A stretch of DNA of 64,000 nt from Pycnococcus provasolii (taxonomy: Eukaryota; Chlorophyta; Pseudoscourfieldiophyceae; Pseudoscourfieldiales; Pycnococcaceae). The DNA is taken from assembly GCA_938743325.2 (NCBI GenBank), contig OW568883.1:610424-674423 (forward strand), written 5' to 3'. The notes beneath the pieces were generated by a model. The model was given only the letters and a program-made list of their open reading frames with translations, ran no database searches and had not been told where the DNA came from. This document shows positions 1 to 9,497 of this stretch, piece after piece (within the stretch, counting starts at the first letter, position 1; each line of letters starts with the position of its first letter). Made by a program: the position numbers and the translations under genes.

Positions 1-1032
1 GAGCGTGTTCGGGTAGCTGTCGAGCAGAGCGAAGGTGTTGTCCATCGACGTCATGCGCGCCTTCATCGACCGAGCGGAGTAGTCGCGGAAGAAAATGCCA
101 CCCTCGTGCTCGTACACGTCCAGGCAGGCACCGCCAACCTTGCCAGATTTGAGTCCTCCAATGAGCGCGTCGGTGTCGATAAGGCCACCGCGCGACACGT
201 TGATCAGGATGCATCCAGGCTTCATCGCGTCGATCGCCTTCTCGTCAATCATGTGGTACGTGCTCGGCAGAAGCGGCGCGTGCAGGGAGATGACGTCACT
301 GCGCGCCATGAGCTCCTCCTTGCTGACGTACTCGGCGCCGAGCGCGACCACCTCCGGGTTCTCGGAGATGTCGTGGCAGAGCAGCTTCATTCCAAATCCG
401 TTGAGGATGTTGCACAGGATGGCGCCAATCTTGCCCGTTCCGATGACACCCGCGGTCTTGCCGTAGAGATCCATGCCAACCATGCCACTGAGCATGAAGT
501 TTCCGCTCTTGATGCGGTTGTGCGCAACGTGCGTGCTTCGGTTGAGCGTCTGCAGAAGGGCGACGGCGTGCTCTGCGACGGCGTAAGGGCTGTATGCGGG
601 TACGCGCGCGATCCTGACTCCGCGTCGCTCGCACGCCTCGAGGTCGATGCGGTCGAAGCCTGCGCAGCGCATGGCGATGTACTTGACTCCCGCATCCGCG
701 AGCGTGTCAATGATCTCCTCCTTTCCGTTGTCGTTGACGAAGAGGCACACGGCGTCGTGTCCCGCGGCGAGCGGCGACGTGGCTGTGGAGAGTCGCGCGT
801 CGATGAAGGTGGTGTTTGGGAAGCAGGCCTTCATGGGTTCCTCGAGGAAGTCCTTGACGTACGGGTCCGCGCTGAAGACGGCGACGGAGAGCTCGGAGGT
901 CTTTCCCGCGTTCGTCGACGCGCCCGACGGCGTCTCGGCGACGGCGGCCAGGCGCGTGGATGAGGAGGCGCAGCGTCGGGAACGGGCCGAGAGAGGCGCA
1001 CGACGGGCAGAGGCAATCTTCGAGGCCATCAT
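1..1032 (-). CDS. D-lactate dehydrogenase, organelle-targeted (C-terminus outside window)
   Basis: NAD-dependent 2-hydroxyacid dehydrogenase of the fermentative D-lactate type, reducing pyruvate to D-lactate. The visible 344 residues begin at a double ATG. The first ~35 residues are rich in Ala, Ser and Arg with almost no acidic residues, which suggests a plastid or mitochondrial transit peptide. The Rossmann motif GVIGTGKIG lies at about 195-203. The substrate-binding Arg is R281 in NVSRGGLID, and the catalytic Glu region is DVYEHEGG (about 306-312). The insertion GGIFFRDYS after it is characteristic of LdhA-like D-LDH rather than phosphoglycerate dehydrogenase. The catalytic His lies beyond the left edge, so the gene is cut by the window and is not shown to be broken. 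Family assignment is firm; compartment is inferred. Confidence 0.9.
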   Translation of the reverse strand, partial: MMASKIASARRAPLSARSRRCASSSTRLAAVAETPSGASTNAGKTSELSVAVFSADPYVKDFLEEPMKACFPNTTFIDARLSTATSPLAAGHDAVCLFVNDNGKEEIIDTLADAGVKYIAMRCAGFDRIDLEACERRGVRIARVPAYSPYAVAEHAVALLQTLNRSTHVAHNRIKSGNFMLSGMVGMDLYGKTAGVIGTGKIGAILCNILNGFGMKLLCHDISENPEVVALGAEYVSKEELMARSDVISLHAPLLPSTYHMIDEKAIDAMKPGCILINVSRGGLIDTDALIGGLKSGKVGGACLDVYEHEGGIFFRDYSARSMKARMTSMDNTFALLDSYPNTL

Positions 1033-1732
1033 CGTGGTTCGAGGTAGAACTATGGTGTACCGCAGTATGGAGTGCAGGTTTTGACAAGTGGCAACGGCAG
1101 TTGGGGACGGGCAACGTTATGCTATGTTGCCAAAGGTCCAGCTCAACAACAAGGGAACAAGTGAAGGGGAAGCCCGTGCCCCACGCCAACGTTGCATCAC
1201 GGGAAGGGGATGGACCCTTTCGTTTTTTCCCTTTTCCCCTTTTCGGCTTTTGCTTTTTCCCAGTTGGAGTTCCCACGCCCCTTCGCATGTCCTCGCTCGC
1301 TGATCGAATCTCCGCTCCCTCGGCCATCAAGGCTCCTCCGCGAAAGATATTTCCGGAGAACGACGCAGCGGGCGGCTGGCACGTGGGGGTTTAGTTTTTA
1401 CGCCAGCCCCTCTTTCTGCTGGAAGAGCTCGGGACTGGCAGACTCGTCCTCACGGGTATAATAGGATACTGTATGTACCCTACTTGTGGCCTCCTCACGC
1501 GAAAGATACTACGATAGCGTACCTTAGACTATCGTAGTTCTTAGTCTAGATCATGGTATCACGCTTCAACGACCTGGCAGCCTGGCTCAACGACTCATAT
1601 CATAGGCTACACTCCTACCACAACATTATAACAAGGGTGTTTTTCAGGCGAATAAGGTGTGCGGCTCCCGGTGTGAGCCCGGGGAAGAGCGGCTAAGGTT
1701 GTAAAATAATAATTTCGGTGTTACTGGTAAAG
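1033..1732. other. Intergenic region, no gene seen
   Basis: About 700 bp between two minus-strand genes. It contains a long pyrimidine tract (about 1215-1263) and the hairpin at 1508-1538. The open frames here are short, unlike known proteins and low-complexity. It should hold the promoter of the D-LDH gene and the 3' end signals of the EF-hand gene's neighbour region. Confidence 0.5.
1508..1538. repeat. Inverted repeat, 10-bp perfect arms
   Basis: ACTACGATAG at 1508-1517 is exactly complementary to CTATCGTAGT at 1529-1538 with an 11-nt loop. A second, shorter pair (TAGACT/AGTCTA) overlaps it at about 1525-1548. Function is unknown; it could be a mobile-element remnant or an RNA end structure. 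Confidence 0.6.
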
Positions 1733-3859
1733 TTATGCGACTTTTGACGCCGGCGTCACAGGCGTTTGTCGATCCGTGCCGCGACTTCCTAAGCTGCCGC
1801 GACTGCTCTGCGCGCTGCTCATCTTGCCGCGGCTCTTCTTCACGCGCCGCTTCGGAAGCTTGAAGTCGTTCTTACGCGTCACGTACTGCTCGCAGCGATG
1901 AGCGCCGGGATGGAGGAACGTCACAGACGCGCCTTCTGCATTCACAACCTTCTTGTCGCGGTTGTACCACTCGACGATGCCGCCGCACAAGTTGAACATC
2001 TGGAGGTCGCACTGATTATCCACGAGCTCGCCCGCGCCCATCAACACGAGAGCCCTTGCTAGCAAGCTACCGCGGAAGCCGCACGAATCGTAGCAGCAGA
2101 TGAGCAGCTCGCCGCCATCCGCCGGAATGTAACTTTTGATATACTGCTTGATAGCCACGAGGTTCAACGTTGAATTGTGCAGCTCAATTTCGCCGCTCGT
2201 GGCGACGAGCTTGTCAGCCTCGTCGAGGTCCATTTGCACCTTCAGCGAATCCTTGATGGACGAGACACCCTGCTCCATCTTCGTTCGCACGTCGATGAGC
2301 AGTATGTTCACGCTCTTCTCATTGATGAGCGTCTCGAGCTTCGCGGGGCTGATGTGTTTCACGAGCTTGTACGTCGCGAAGCCGCGCACGTACTCGGCAA
2401 ACGTAGGATCCATCTCAATCATCGGGTCGTTGTCGTCGTCCACGGGGTTCTTGCCCAGGAGGCGCGCGACGCCGAGGTCAAACATTTCGTCCGTGAGATC
2501 CGATGTGAGGTTTATCATCGTCTCAATAAACTCGCGTGAGCTGATCTGGCCACTGCCGTCGGCGTCCATGCGCCCGAACGCCGTGTTGACCTGCACCTCC
2601 GCCTGCTGTGCGCGTTCGAGGCCCTTCTCTAGCTTCTGCACCTGCTTTTTCGCCGCCTCGAGCTTTTTCAACTTCTTCGCGGTGCGCTTGGGGTTGGACC
2701 CATCCGCTTCCGCCTCCTCGTACACACGCTGCGCCTCCACCGCGTCCTCCTTGCCCTTCTCAAGCGCTTCTGCCGCCTCCTCGGACGTGAGTGCCGAAGC
2801 GACGCGCGTCAGTTCGTCCGTCGTGAGCTCGCCACTCCTGTCAATGTCCATGTGTGCGAAGCAGATTCTCAGCTTGTCTTGACGCGAGAAGACGCGCAGG
2901 TGCTTGGCGCCGAGGATCCGCATGCACTCGACCGTGACGGCTTCTCTGTCGCCTTCGTTCATATCGAACAGTATCGTCTTCACGTGAGGCACGAACTCAT
3001 CCATGGTTAGAACCTCGTCGCCGTTTTCGTCCATCTTTTCTAGAAATCTGTGCGCATCCTCCTCGCTTGACTGCGGCAAGAGCATGTTGACGAGGCCGAG
3101 AACCTCGTCGAACGTAAGAAACCCGTTGTCGTCCTTGTCAACGTGGCGGAAGACAGTCTCGAGCTGCTCCTCCGGCGACATGTCCCTGAAGAGCACGGGG
3201 CCTTGAAACGTGGTGTTCCTCTCATCCACGAGCTTTGCGGGCTCCATGAGCCAGTTTCCGAGCCACCTGAGCGCCTGGAACGGCAGCCACTCCTCTGGCA
3301 GCGTTCCGTCTGCGTCCCACTGCTTTCCCGCCGCGACGTCGAGTCTGTCCTCCTCCACCACGCGCAGCAGCTCCTCGAGCCCTTGGCGCAGTATAGGTGC
3401 GACGTTCTCCTCGAGGTACGCCCTTGTGTCCGTTGGGTGCACGTACGTAGGCTCGTCCGTTTTCATGAGCATTTCGAACATCTGAATGAACTCGGCGTCC
3501 GTCATTTCCGCAAGCGCCGGCGCCTCGGCGGAGGCTAGAAACTCGTCGAGAGTGACCATGCCGTCATCGTTTTCGTCGAGGAAGGCCATGAATTCCTGCG
3601 CCGCGGTAAGGTTTTGCGTCGGCGTTCGCGCGACGAGCACGGCGCGCAGTTCCGGTATGTCCAGTATGCCCGAGGCATCCGCGTCGATATGCTCGAAGCA
3701 AGCTCGCAGCACCTCCTCTCTGGTGTTGTACACGGGCGGCGCGTCTTCGACAGCCCCCAGCTTCGTCCTTTCGTGCTCTGGCGTTGCAGTAAGGTCTCTG
3801 TTTTCCGCGCCCGCCTTGAGCGTGGCTGGCGCGGGCATGGAGACGTTGAGGTAGTCCAT
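1733..3859 (-). CDS. EF-hand protein with Dpy-30-like motif and rhodanese-like C-terminus
   Basis: A 708-residue protein, taking the ATG with a strong context (GCGGCCATGG) over an upstream in-frame extension that would add only a poly-Phe stretch. Six canonical EF-hand loops are readable at roughly 58-69, 95-106, 241-252, 277-288, 338-349 and 431-442, for example DADASGILDIPE and DADGSGQISSRE. Between the second and third lies a Dpy-30-like helix pair (RAYLEENVAPILRQGLEELL, about 145-165). A charged coiled coil spans about 362-425. Residues ~507-648 look like a rhodanese fold (LLIDVR, then CYDSCGFRGS, then LCGGIVEWYN), but the catalytic Cys position seems to be occupied by Asp in the most natural alignment. 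The layout suggests a calcium-responsive scaffold, possibly ciliary; that role is inference. Confidence 0.85.
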   Translation of the reverse strand: MDYLNVSMPAPATLKAGAENRDLTATPEHERTKLGAVEDAPPVYNTREEVLRACFEHIDADASGILDIPELRAVLVARTPTQNLTAAQEFMAFLDENDDGMVTLDEFLASAEAPALAEMTDAEFIQMFEMLMKTDEPTYVHPTDTRAYLEENVAPILRQGLEELLRVVEEDRLDVAAGKQWDADGTLPEEWLPFQALRWLGNWLMEPAKLVDERNTTFQGPVLFRDMSPEEQLETVFRHVDKDDNGFLTFDEVLGLVNMLLPQSSEEDAHRFLEKMDENGDEVLTMDEFVPHVKTILFDMNEGDREAVTVECMRILGAKHLRVFSRQDKLRICFAHMDIDRSGELTTDELTRVASALTSEEAAEALEKGKEDAVEAQRVYEEAEADGSNPKRTAKKLKKLEAAKKQVQKLEKGLERAQQAEVQVNTAFGRMDADGSGQISSREFIETMINLTSDLTDEMFDLGVARLLGKNPVDDDNDPMIEMDPTFAEYVRGFATYKLVKHISPAKLETLINEKSVNILLIDVRTKMEQGVSSIKDSLKVQMDLDEADKLVATSGEIELHNSTLNLVAIKQYIKSYIPADGGELLICCYDSCGFRGSLLARALVLMGAGELVDNQCDLQMFNLCGGIVEWYNRDKKVVNAEGASVTFLHPGAHRCEQYVTRKNDFKLPKRRVKKSRGKMSSAQSSRGSLGSRGTDRQTPVTPASKVA

Positions 3860-4866
3860 GGCCGCTGCTTGCAAATAAAAAAAAAAGAAAAGGAAAAGGA
3901 AGGGAGGGAGGCAAACTGAACTGCGGGAACGTATGGTAATTGGTAGAGGCCTCCTCAATTACGGTAGTCACCGGTCCCAGCCAACTCCCAGGCACCAGGC
4001 ACCAGGCGCATCCTCATTCATCATTCGCACCCTTCCTTCCTCGCCAAACCATTAGTACTTACAGTACGCCCTCTCCTCTCCCTCTCCGTCTCCGTCTCCG
4101 TCTATGGCAATAGGCATCCGACAAAACGCTTGATGGAATGATGGTGAGGTTCCAGCACTCGAGACCATGCGACAAGTGACGAGGAGTTCTGAGGAGGAGG
4201 GGGCCAGGGGGGAAGGAGAAAGAAACGAAACTGTTGGGCGAGTGCGAGTGCAGTGCGTGGGCGATTGTCTGCGCTGCCAGAGTCAGACATCAGAGTGCGA
4301 GGTTGCGAGGCTGCGACGAGCACGGGACGAGCACCTCAGCACCACCGGTCAACCTGGGGAGGCGCCGGCTGGTCTGACATCTGACATCTGACCACCCGGG
4401 CAGTCGGGGCACCAGAGCTGCACAGTGCAAGACCGCCAAGACGGAGGGCAGGCGGCGGGAGAGTCCAGGGGGGAAGAAGTCTAACGGGGAAGCGTGGCGT
4501 CATGCTTCCTACCGGGTAGTGTTCACATACACTATGGTAGTACGGTAAGGTACGGCCTCCTTCCTTCCCCCCACCTGGGGGGGCTCCTCCTTCGATTGCC
4601 CGTCGATGCCTTGGCCTTGGACTTTGCAGGGGAGTGCGTGATGTGGCCTTCCTCCTCCTCCCCCTCTCCCAGGTCCGAGTTGAGGGCAGGGGGCCAGCTG
4701 GCGTGCGCAAGGGAATTCATTTGCAAGGGAGCTGGTGCCTGGGGGGGAGACGTCTACCTGGGGCAGACTTGTCTTGTCTTGTCAGGCGCACCCCACCAGC
4801 GCCTCCCCCCGACTCCCCGACGCACGCCGATCCTCCCATCAGTCAGTCAGCGAACACGTCAACTCC
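3860..4866. other. Divergent intergenic region, no gene seen
   Basis: About 1 kb separating the EF-hand gene (minus) and the secreted protein gene (plus), so it holds both promoters. It has a CTCCGT microsatellite near 4080-4105 and the pentamer run CTTGTCTTGTCTTGTCA at 4768-4784 in the probable 5' leader of the plus-strand gene. A pyrimidine run followed by GCAAGCAG just before the EF-hand start codon could be a leader-intron acceptor, which I cannot confirm. Confidence 0.5.
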
Positions 4867-6258
4867 ATGTTAACGCTCCTCCTGCTGTGCCTGGGCATCG
4901 GCCTCGCCGCTAGGCCGACTGCGGCGTCGTTCGACGTCAAGTGGGCGCAATCCAACGAGTCGCTCGAGCTCGCTTTCGTACCCACGGAATACGAATATCC
5001 AGCCTTCTCCTACAAGGCGGTGCTCACGCCGCCAGGAAGCGTGCTGCGCGTGTGGTTCATGAACGACACCGACACCAAGTTCATGCGCCTGCACCTCGGA
5101 GGACTCGTCAACACGACGTCGATTGCCGCGGAGGCGATCGAGGGAGGCGGCGCCAAGCTCGTGCTGCCCAAGGTTTCACCCGGGTTCTGGAACAGCGTCG
5201 TGCTCTCCACCACCGACAGGCCCGTCTCCGCGGTGTACAACTTCGAGGCGGCGGCGGGACAAGAACCCATCTCGCTGCGCGTCTTCGAGTACGAGACGGA
5301 CGTCAAGCAGTCCATCTCGCAGGCCATCACGCAGGTGGAGGGGCGGCTCGAGCTCACCGGCGACGACATCGATAACATCGCAAACACGCTCTCGAACTCC
5401 ATTGCGCTCGCAACGCCCGTGTGCCACCTCGACGGATTCTGCACGTGCACGCTGCCGTTCGTGTTCGACGGACTTGAGTGCGTGAACGGCCGGCCATTCG
5501 CCGCGCCCGAGCGGCACATACGCAGCCAGAGCCTGCTGAACAATCGCGTGTTCTTGAACGCGTCCGAGCTGCTCGAGGTGCCTCTCGCAAACGTCAGCGC
5601 CGCCTTCTCCGAGTACCAGGAGGCTATCTTGAAGGCGCCGCGCTTCCCGCATACCATATACGCCCAGCTGTTTGCGGGAAGCGCTTCGCGCGTCGCGGTT
5701 GTGGGTGCCGGCCTCGAGTTCTTCGAGGCTTTCGTATTCGGCGGGCTAGGCGCGAGGCTGACGGTCATTGATGGCGCGGCGGCGAATCTTAAGCTCGTCG
5801 AGCGCTTCGCCGAAGAGGGCGTTCCTCAGTTTGCCAACGCCGAGACGGTCGTCTACACGGGCTTGGAGAGCCTCGGCAATCTCACGGAGCGTGGCTTCGA
5901 CGCGGTTGTGGCGCTCGACTCGCTGACGCACGCGCCGAAGGAACACACCGCGCCGCTGTTCGCAAAATTGGGCAAGCTCGTGAGACCTGGTGGTCGCTTT
6001 CTGCTGCTCGCGCCGTCGCGCCACCTGTACAACGAGATGAAACGTCCGCGCTTCGACGTGCTCGATCCCATGTTCAAGTTCAAGGACTCCTACCCCGTGC
6101 CGACTTGGTCGGAATGGATGGATCGCAACAAGCTGCTTAAGCTGCTCGAGCCAAGCGGCACGAGCTGGAAGGTTGTGATGAATGCCCAGGTAGGATCGTT
6201 CCCTCCACTCGTGCAGAACGACGTGTACGTGTGGCTCGACCTGATGGCGTTGTCATGA
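4867..6258 (+). CDS. Secreted/ER-lumen protein with class I methyltransferase-like domain
   Basis: A 463-residue protein. The chosen ATG gives a clear signal peptide (MLTLLLLCLGIGLAARPTAA); the longer frame would bury it. Residues 20-180 form a probable beta-rich extracellular domain with several N-glycosylation sites. A small Cys cluster follows at about 185-207 (CHLDGFCTCTLPF, EGF-like in look). The C-terminal part (about 270-460) has a Rossmann-type methyltransferase layout: VAVVGAGLEFFE (SAM loop), an acidic residue in LTVIDGA, FDAVVALDSLTH, then LVRPGGRFLLLAP. A methyltransferase fold behind a signal peptide is unusual. Catalytic activity and substrate are unknown. It converges with SFR2, leaving a 112-bp gap. 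Confidence 0.8.
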   Translation: MLTLLLLCLGIGLAARPTAASFDVKWAQSNESLELAFVPTEYEYPAFSYKAVLTPPGSVLRVWFMNDTDTKFMRLHLGGLVNTTSIAAEAIEGGGAKLVLPKVSPGFWNSVVLSTTDRPVSAVYNFEAAAGQEPISLRVFEYETDVKQSISQAITQVEGRLELTGDDIDNIANTLSNSIALATPVCHLDGFCTCTLPFVFDGLECVNGRPFAAPERHIRSQSLLNNRVFLNASELLEVPLANVSAAFSEYQEAILKAPRFPHTIYAQLFAGSASRVAVVGAGLEFFEAFVFGGLGARLTVIDGAAANLKLVERFAEEGVPQFANAETVVYTGLESLGNLTERGFDAVVALDSLTHAPKEHTAPLFAKLGKLVRPGGRFLLLAPSRHLYNEMKRPRFDVLDPMFKFKDSYPVPTWSEWMDRNKLLKLLEPSGTSWKVVMNAQVGSFPPLVQNDVYVWLDLMALS

Positions 6259-6370
6259 AAGGCGAAAAAACTACCCTAGTGAATAATAGGAACAGTAACG
6301 AAAGGAAGAAAATTAACAGGTTTTTGGTTGCGAATCGGAAAAAAAGAAAAAGAAAAGAGGAAGAGACTTA

Positions 6371-8089
6371 TTACAGCTCGTCACGAATGACGCGACTGCT
6401 TACATTGACAGAGGATTCGTAGATGTATGCCAAACCTTTCGCCACATCCTTCGAAATCATCCATTCTGGCGTCGTGTGCCATGGCAAGGGAAGGTGTTCA
6501 ACGCCAATGTGCTCAGCCGCATGCGTGCGGTACGCACCTAGGCGCCAATCTTTCGCAATCCACGGGCGATGCACGGGCTCGTCTAAACCAAAGGCGCCAG
6601 TCATTCCGCCAACGCCCTCGAGAGCGCGGCAGAAAGGACGCGTCGCATTCTCTTTCGCGAGTCGCATGAGCTCATTCCACGACGCCTCACGTTCCCTCGT
6701 GTCAACGGCATTGCTTTGGATAATTTTCTGGTACACGCCAAAGCTGCGTCGTTTCACGCGCTCAAGTGCGAGCGTTCCATCGTCTTTCAGGCTCCTGCGC
6801 ACCTCCACGAGCCCAAACTTTGGGCAGTACCCATCCGCCCACTCCCAGTTGTCACTCATCGTCCAGAAGACGTAGCCAAGCACCTTCACGCCGCGGGCAA
6901 TAGCCGCCTGAATGGCAAGGAGGTGCTCCATGAGGTACACAGGTCGCAGGTTGTCTGTGGCATCCGCAACGCCATTCTCCGTGACCCACAGGGGCAGCTT
7001 GGATCCATACCGGCGATGGAACGCGAGAAGGAAGTGGTACAGCCCGTCGGGGTACACGCCGCGTCCCGCCTCACTATACTCCTCCGTGGGGCTTACGGCG
7101 ACGTCAGCTCCCGCAAGCAGCTCCTGGCCGTAGTAGTTGACGCCAAGGAAGTCGACATGGCTTGCGATGAGGTCCGGGAAGTAGAACGTGAACATGAAGT
7201 GCGACCATGCGGCGGGCACGACGTCCGCCGGCCCGTTGGGCGTCAGCACGCCGATGTGGTGCGCCGCCCCGACCATGGTATTGGCATCTTTGCGCTTGAC
7301 GATGGCGTGCACGCGCTTGTGAGCCTCCGCCATGTTGATCAGAGACGCCGTGTACGCGCCCTGCGCCGCCGACGGCGCTAGGCAGAGCGCCGCCTCCACC
7401 ATGTCCGGTTTTTCGCCCGGCGGCCACACGCCAGCGCAGTGCGTGAGTAGCACGTACACGTGCGGTTCGTTGAAGATGGTGTACACGTCAACAAGGTCTC
7501 CCATGGCATCCACGACGTGGCTTGCGAACTCGACGAAGTGGCCCACGGTGGTTGCGTTCGTCCACCCTCCGAGTCCGGCGCTCCAGCTGGGCAGCGAGTG
7601 GTGGAAGAGCGTGAGCATGACTTTCATTTTGCTCTTTTTAATTTCGTCGAGAATGTTTCGGTATTTGACGAGAACACCTTTGTCGGCACCCCCGTCCGGT
7701 CCTTGCGGGTAGACGCGCGCCCAGTCGACGCCTAGGCGGAACGTGTCCACACCAAGTTCTGAAGCGAGGTGGATTTCCTCGTGCGGCTCGGACCAGAACT
7801 TGATTCTCTGCTCTGGCGCGACGGCATTCTTCCACGCCGCGACGCGCCCCTTTCGTGCGAACTCGAGCCAAGCGTCGTCGAGTTGGTCCTCGACGTGCGC
7901 GGGAGCGGTCGCGATTCCGAACGAGAACCCCGCGGGGAAGGCGAGGGTTTGCTTGCTGCGCGCGTCGCTGGCGAACTTGTCAAGGAAGTGCGCGTCGTCC
8001 GTGCGGTGGAGGTGGAGGTGCTTGGGCAGCGACGCCAGCAGCGAGACGCCAAGTGCCAGCAGCAGGAGCAACGCGAAGGTGGGCAGCAT
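6371..8089 (-). CDS. SFR2: SFR2-like family 1 glycosidase (galactolipid galactosyltransferase)
   Basis: A 572-residue GH1 protein that matches SENSITIVE TO FREEZING 2, a chloroplast outer-envelope enzyme that transfers galactose between galactolipids and stabilises membranes during freezing. The N-terminus has a hydrophobic anchor (FALLLLLALGVSLLASL). The SFR2-typical motif FGIATAPAHVEDQLDDAW follows, in place of the usual GH1 opening. The catalytic acid/base is E208 in FNEPH and the nucleophile is E371 in WVTENG; both are present. YVFWTMSDNWEWADG closes the barrel, and a SFR2-type C-terminal extension follows. The minus frame stays open upstream into the neighbouring gene, but this ATG with its anchor is the natural start. 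Family is firm; plastid location is by homology. Confidence 0.92.
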   Translation of the reverse strand: MLPTFALLLLLALGVSLLASLPKHLHLHRTDDAHFLDKFASDARSKQTLAFPAGFSFGIATAPAHVEDQLDDAWLEFARKGRVAAWKNAVAPEQRIKFWSEPHEEIHLASELGVDTFRLGVDWARVYPQGPDGGADKGVLVKYRNILDEIKKSKMKVMLTLFHHSLPSWSAGLGGWTNATTVGHFVEFASHVVDAMGDLVDVYTIFNEPHVYVLLTHCAGVWPPGEKPDMVEAALCLAPSAAQGAYTASLINMAEAHKRVHAIVKRKDANTMVGAAHHIGVLTPNGPADVVPAAWSHFMFTFYFPDLIASHVDFLGVNYYGQELLAGADVAVSPTEEYSEAGRGVYPDGLYHFLLAFHRRYGSKLPLWVTENGVADATDNLRPVYLMEHLLAIQAAIARGVKVLGYVFWTMSDNWEWADGYCPKFGLVEVRRSLKDDGTLALERVKRRSFGVYQKIIQSNAVDTREREASWNELMRLAKENATRPFCRALEGVGGMTGAFGLDEPVHRPWIAKDWRLGAYRTHAAEHIGVEHLPLPWHTTPEWMISKDVAKGLAYIYESSVNVSSRVIRDEL

Positions 8090-8224
8090 CGCGATCAGCC
8101 TCAGCGCATGCGAGCTCCAGGGGGAAAGGAAATGAAAGGAGGAAAAGCGAGAGAACAATAGGGTACCTTTATTAGGGGAAGGGAAAAACGGTCCCCCGGG
8201 GGGCAGGCTGGCATTCCTCGCGCG
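8090..8224. promoter_or_regulatory. Short shared divergent promoter SFR2/enoyl reductase
   Basis: Only 135 bp separate the SFR2 start (minus) from the reductase start (plus), so the two genes must share promoter sequence. The region includes a TTTATTAGGGGAAGGG stretch; I recognise no specific factor site. Confidence 0.5.
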
Positions 8225-9340
8225 ATGGCGACGCACATGCGCCGGCGCATCGCAGCACTGTCGCTGGCGTGGTGGCGGTTCACGCGTACAGATGCCGCCA
8301 TACACCACGCACGCACAATGGGCACGTGTGCCAATTGTGTCGTCTACGACGCGTCGGGCAACTTGGAGGACACCCAAGAACCTATCCACGAGATGATGAC
8401 GGACGATGTTGTGCACGCGCGCCTGCTGGCCGCGCCCGTGAATCCTGCGGACGTCAATGCCGTGCAGGGAAAGTATCCATCTGCACCCACGCCGCCCGCG
8501 GTCGGCGGACTCGAAGGCTTGTTCGAAATCACGAAAGTGACAAATGCGACGCGAGGGTGGAGCGTCGGGGACAAGGCGATTGCGATTAACAGCACGCACG
8601 GAACGTGGAGAACGCACGGCACATTCGCGAGTCAGGGCGCGCTCGTCAAAGTTCACCCCGAGACGGACGTCGCATTTGGCGCCACGCTGAAGGTGACGTT
8701 CGCAACGGCGCATACCATGCTGCGTAAGTACTTCCTCGAAACGTGCGAGAGGTACAAGGGAAGCGTCGTCGTCACGGGTGCCAACAGCCACGTCGGGCGT
8801 GCGACGCTACAGCTGTGCAGTGCGTGGGGAATACGCACGTTCGGGACCGCGCGCGATGATCGCGAAGATTGGAAAGAACTTCAGCAGGAACTTACCGAGC
8901 TTGGCGGCGGAACGGATATGTGCACAGTTGTGCCTTCGGGAAGTCTCAGGGACGCGAGGCGAGCGTCGAGTTACCCACCCGCTGTTCTCTGCGTCGATGG
9001 CGTCGGCGGAGATGCTGCAAGAGAGGCGATCGCGATCTTAGCGGATAGTGGAACGCACGTCGTCTACGGAGGTATGAGTCGCAAGCCTGTGACTGTGGGC
9101 GCGGGATCTCTGATTTTCCGTGACGTGAGCGTGCGCGGCTTTTGGATGACGAGATGGTACAAGGAGGCGAACTTCAGCGAAGTGCAGGCGATGGTTGACG
9201 ATCTCGTTCATCTTCACCGCGAAGGCCACCTCGTCGCAGGCGCGGTCGTTCGACGACCCCTTTGTGCGGAGAGCGTACGCGAGGGAATGGCGTCGCCACC
9301 CCGGGGGACGAAACTTCTTCTGGTACCTCAATGCGATTGA
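8225..9340 (+). CDS. MECR: Mitochondrial trans-2-enoyl-CoA reductase (MECR/ETR1 type)
   Basis: A 371-residue zinc-less medium-chain dehydrogenase/reductase that performs the last, NADPH-dependent reduction of mitochondrial type II fatty acid synthesis. The N-terminus (MATHMRRRIAALSLAWWRF) is a basic, amphipathic presequence, which favours the first ATG over the one at residue 32. The family signature APVNPADVNAVQGKYP is present, then the GroES-like region. The nucleotide-binding loop VVTGANSHVGRATLQ lies at about 180-195. YGGMS and the late motif VSVRGFWMTRW are typical of MECR. Length equals the family norm. The gene converges on the ACT-domain gene with 157 bp between them. Confidence 0.88.
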   Translation: MATHMRRRIAALSLAWWRFTRTDAAIHHARTMGTCANCVVYDASGNLEDTQEPIHEMMTDDVVHARLLAAPVNPADVNAVQGKYPSAPTPPAVGGLEGLFEITKVTNATRGWSVGDKAIAINSTHGTWRTHGTFASQGALVKVHPETDVAFGATLKVTFATAHTMLRKYFLETCERYKGSVVVTGANSHVGRATLQLCSAWGIRTFGTARDDREDWKELQQELTELGGGTDMCTVVPSGSLRDARRASSYPPAVLCVDGVGGDAAREAIAILADSGTHVVYGGMSRKPVTVGAGSLIFRDVSVRGFWMTRWYKEANFSEVQAMVDDLVHLHREGHLVAGAVVRRPLCAESVREGMASPPRGTKLLLVPQCD

Positions 9341-9497
9341 CTAACGATACGTGTAAAATGTAAAGCGAATTTGTTCAAAAACAAAACGAAATTTAACTTG
9401 GAAAGAGATTTTGTCGTTTGTTTACAGCATTTACAAAAATCTCTTGCCATGCACTCAACCAAAAAAGAAACATTCGTTAACTATTTTACTATTATTT

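Noticed and set aside
106-963. Plus-strand 285-residue open frame
   Set aside because: It is antisense to the D-lactate dehydrogenase gene, which has clear motifs on the minus strand; GC-rich third positions keep antisense frames open.
8090-8791. Upstream extension of the SFR2 frame into the reductase gene
   Set aside because: It would overlap a well-supported gene on the other strand and place the membrane anchor internally.
9341-9497. Possible RNA gene in the AT-rich gap between the reductase and ACT genes
   Set aside because: Only A/T runs consistent with overlapping 3' untranslated ends.
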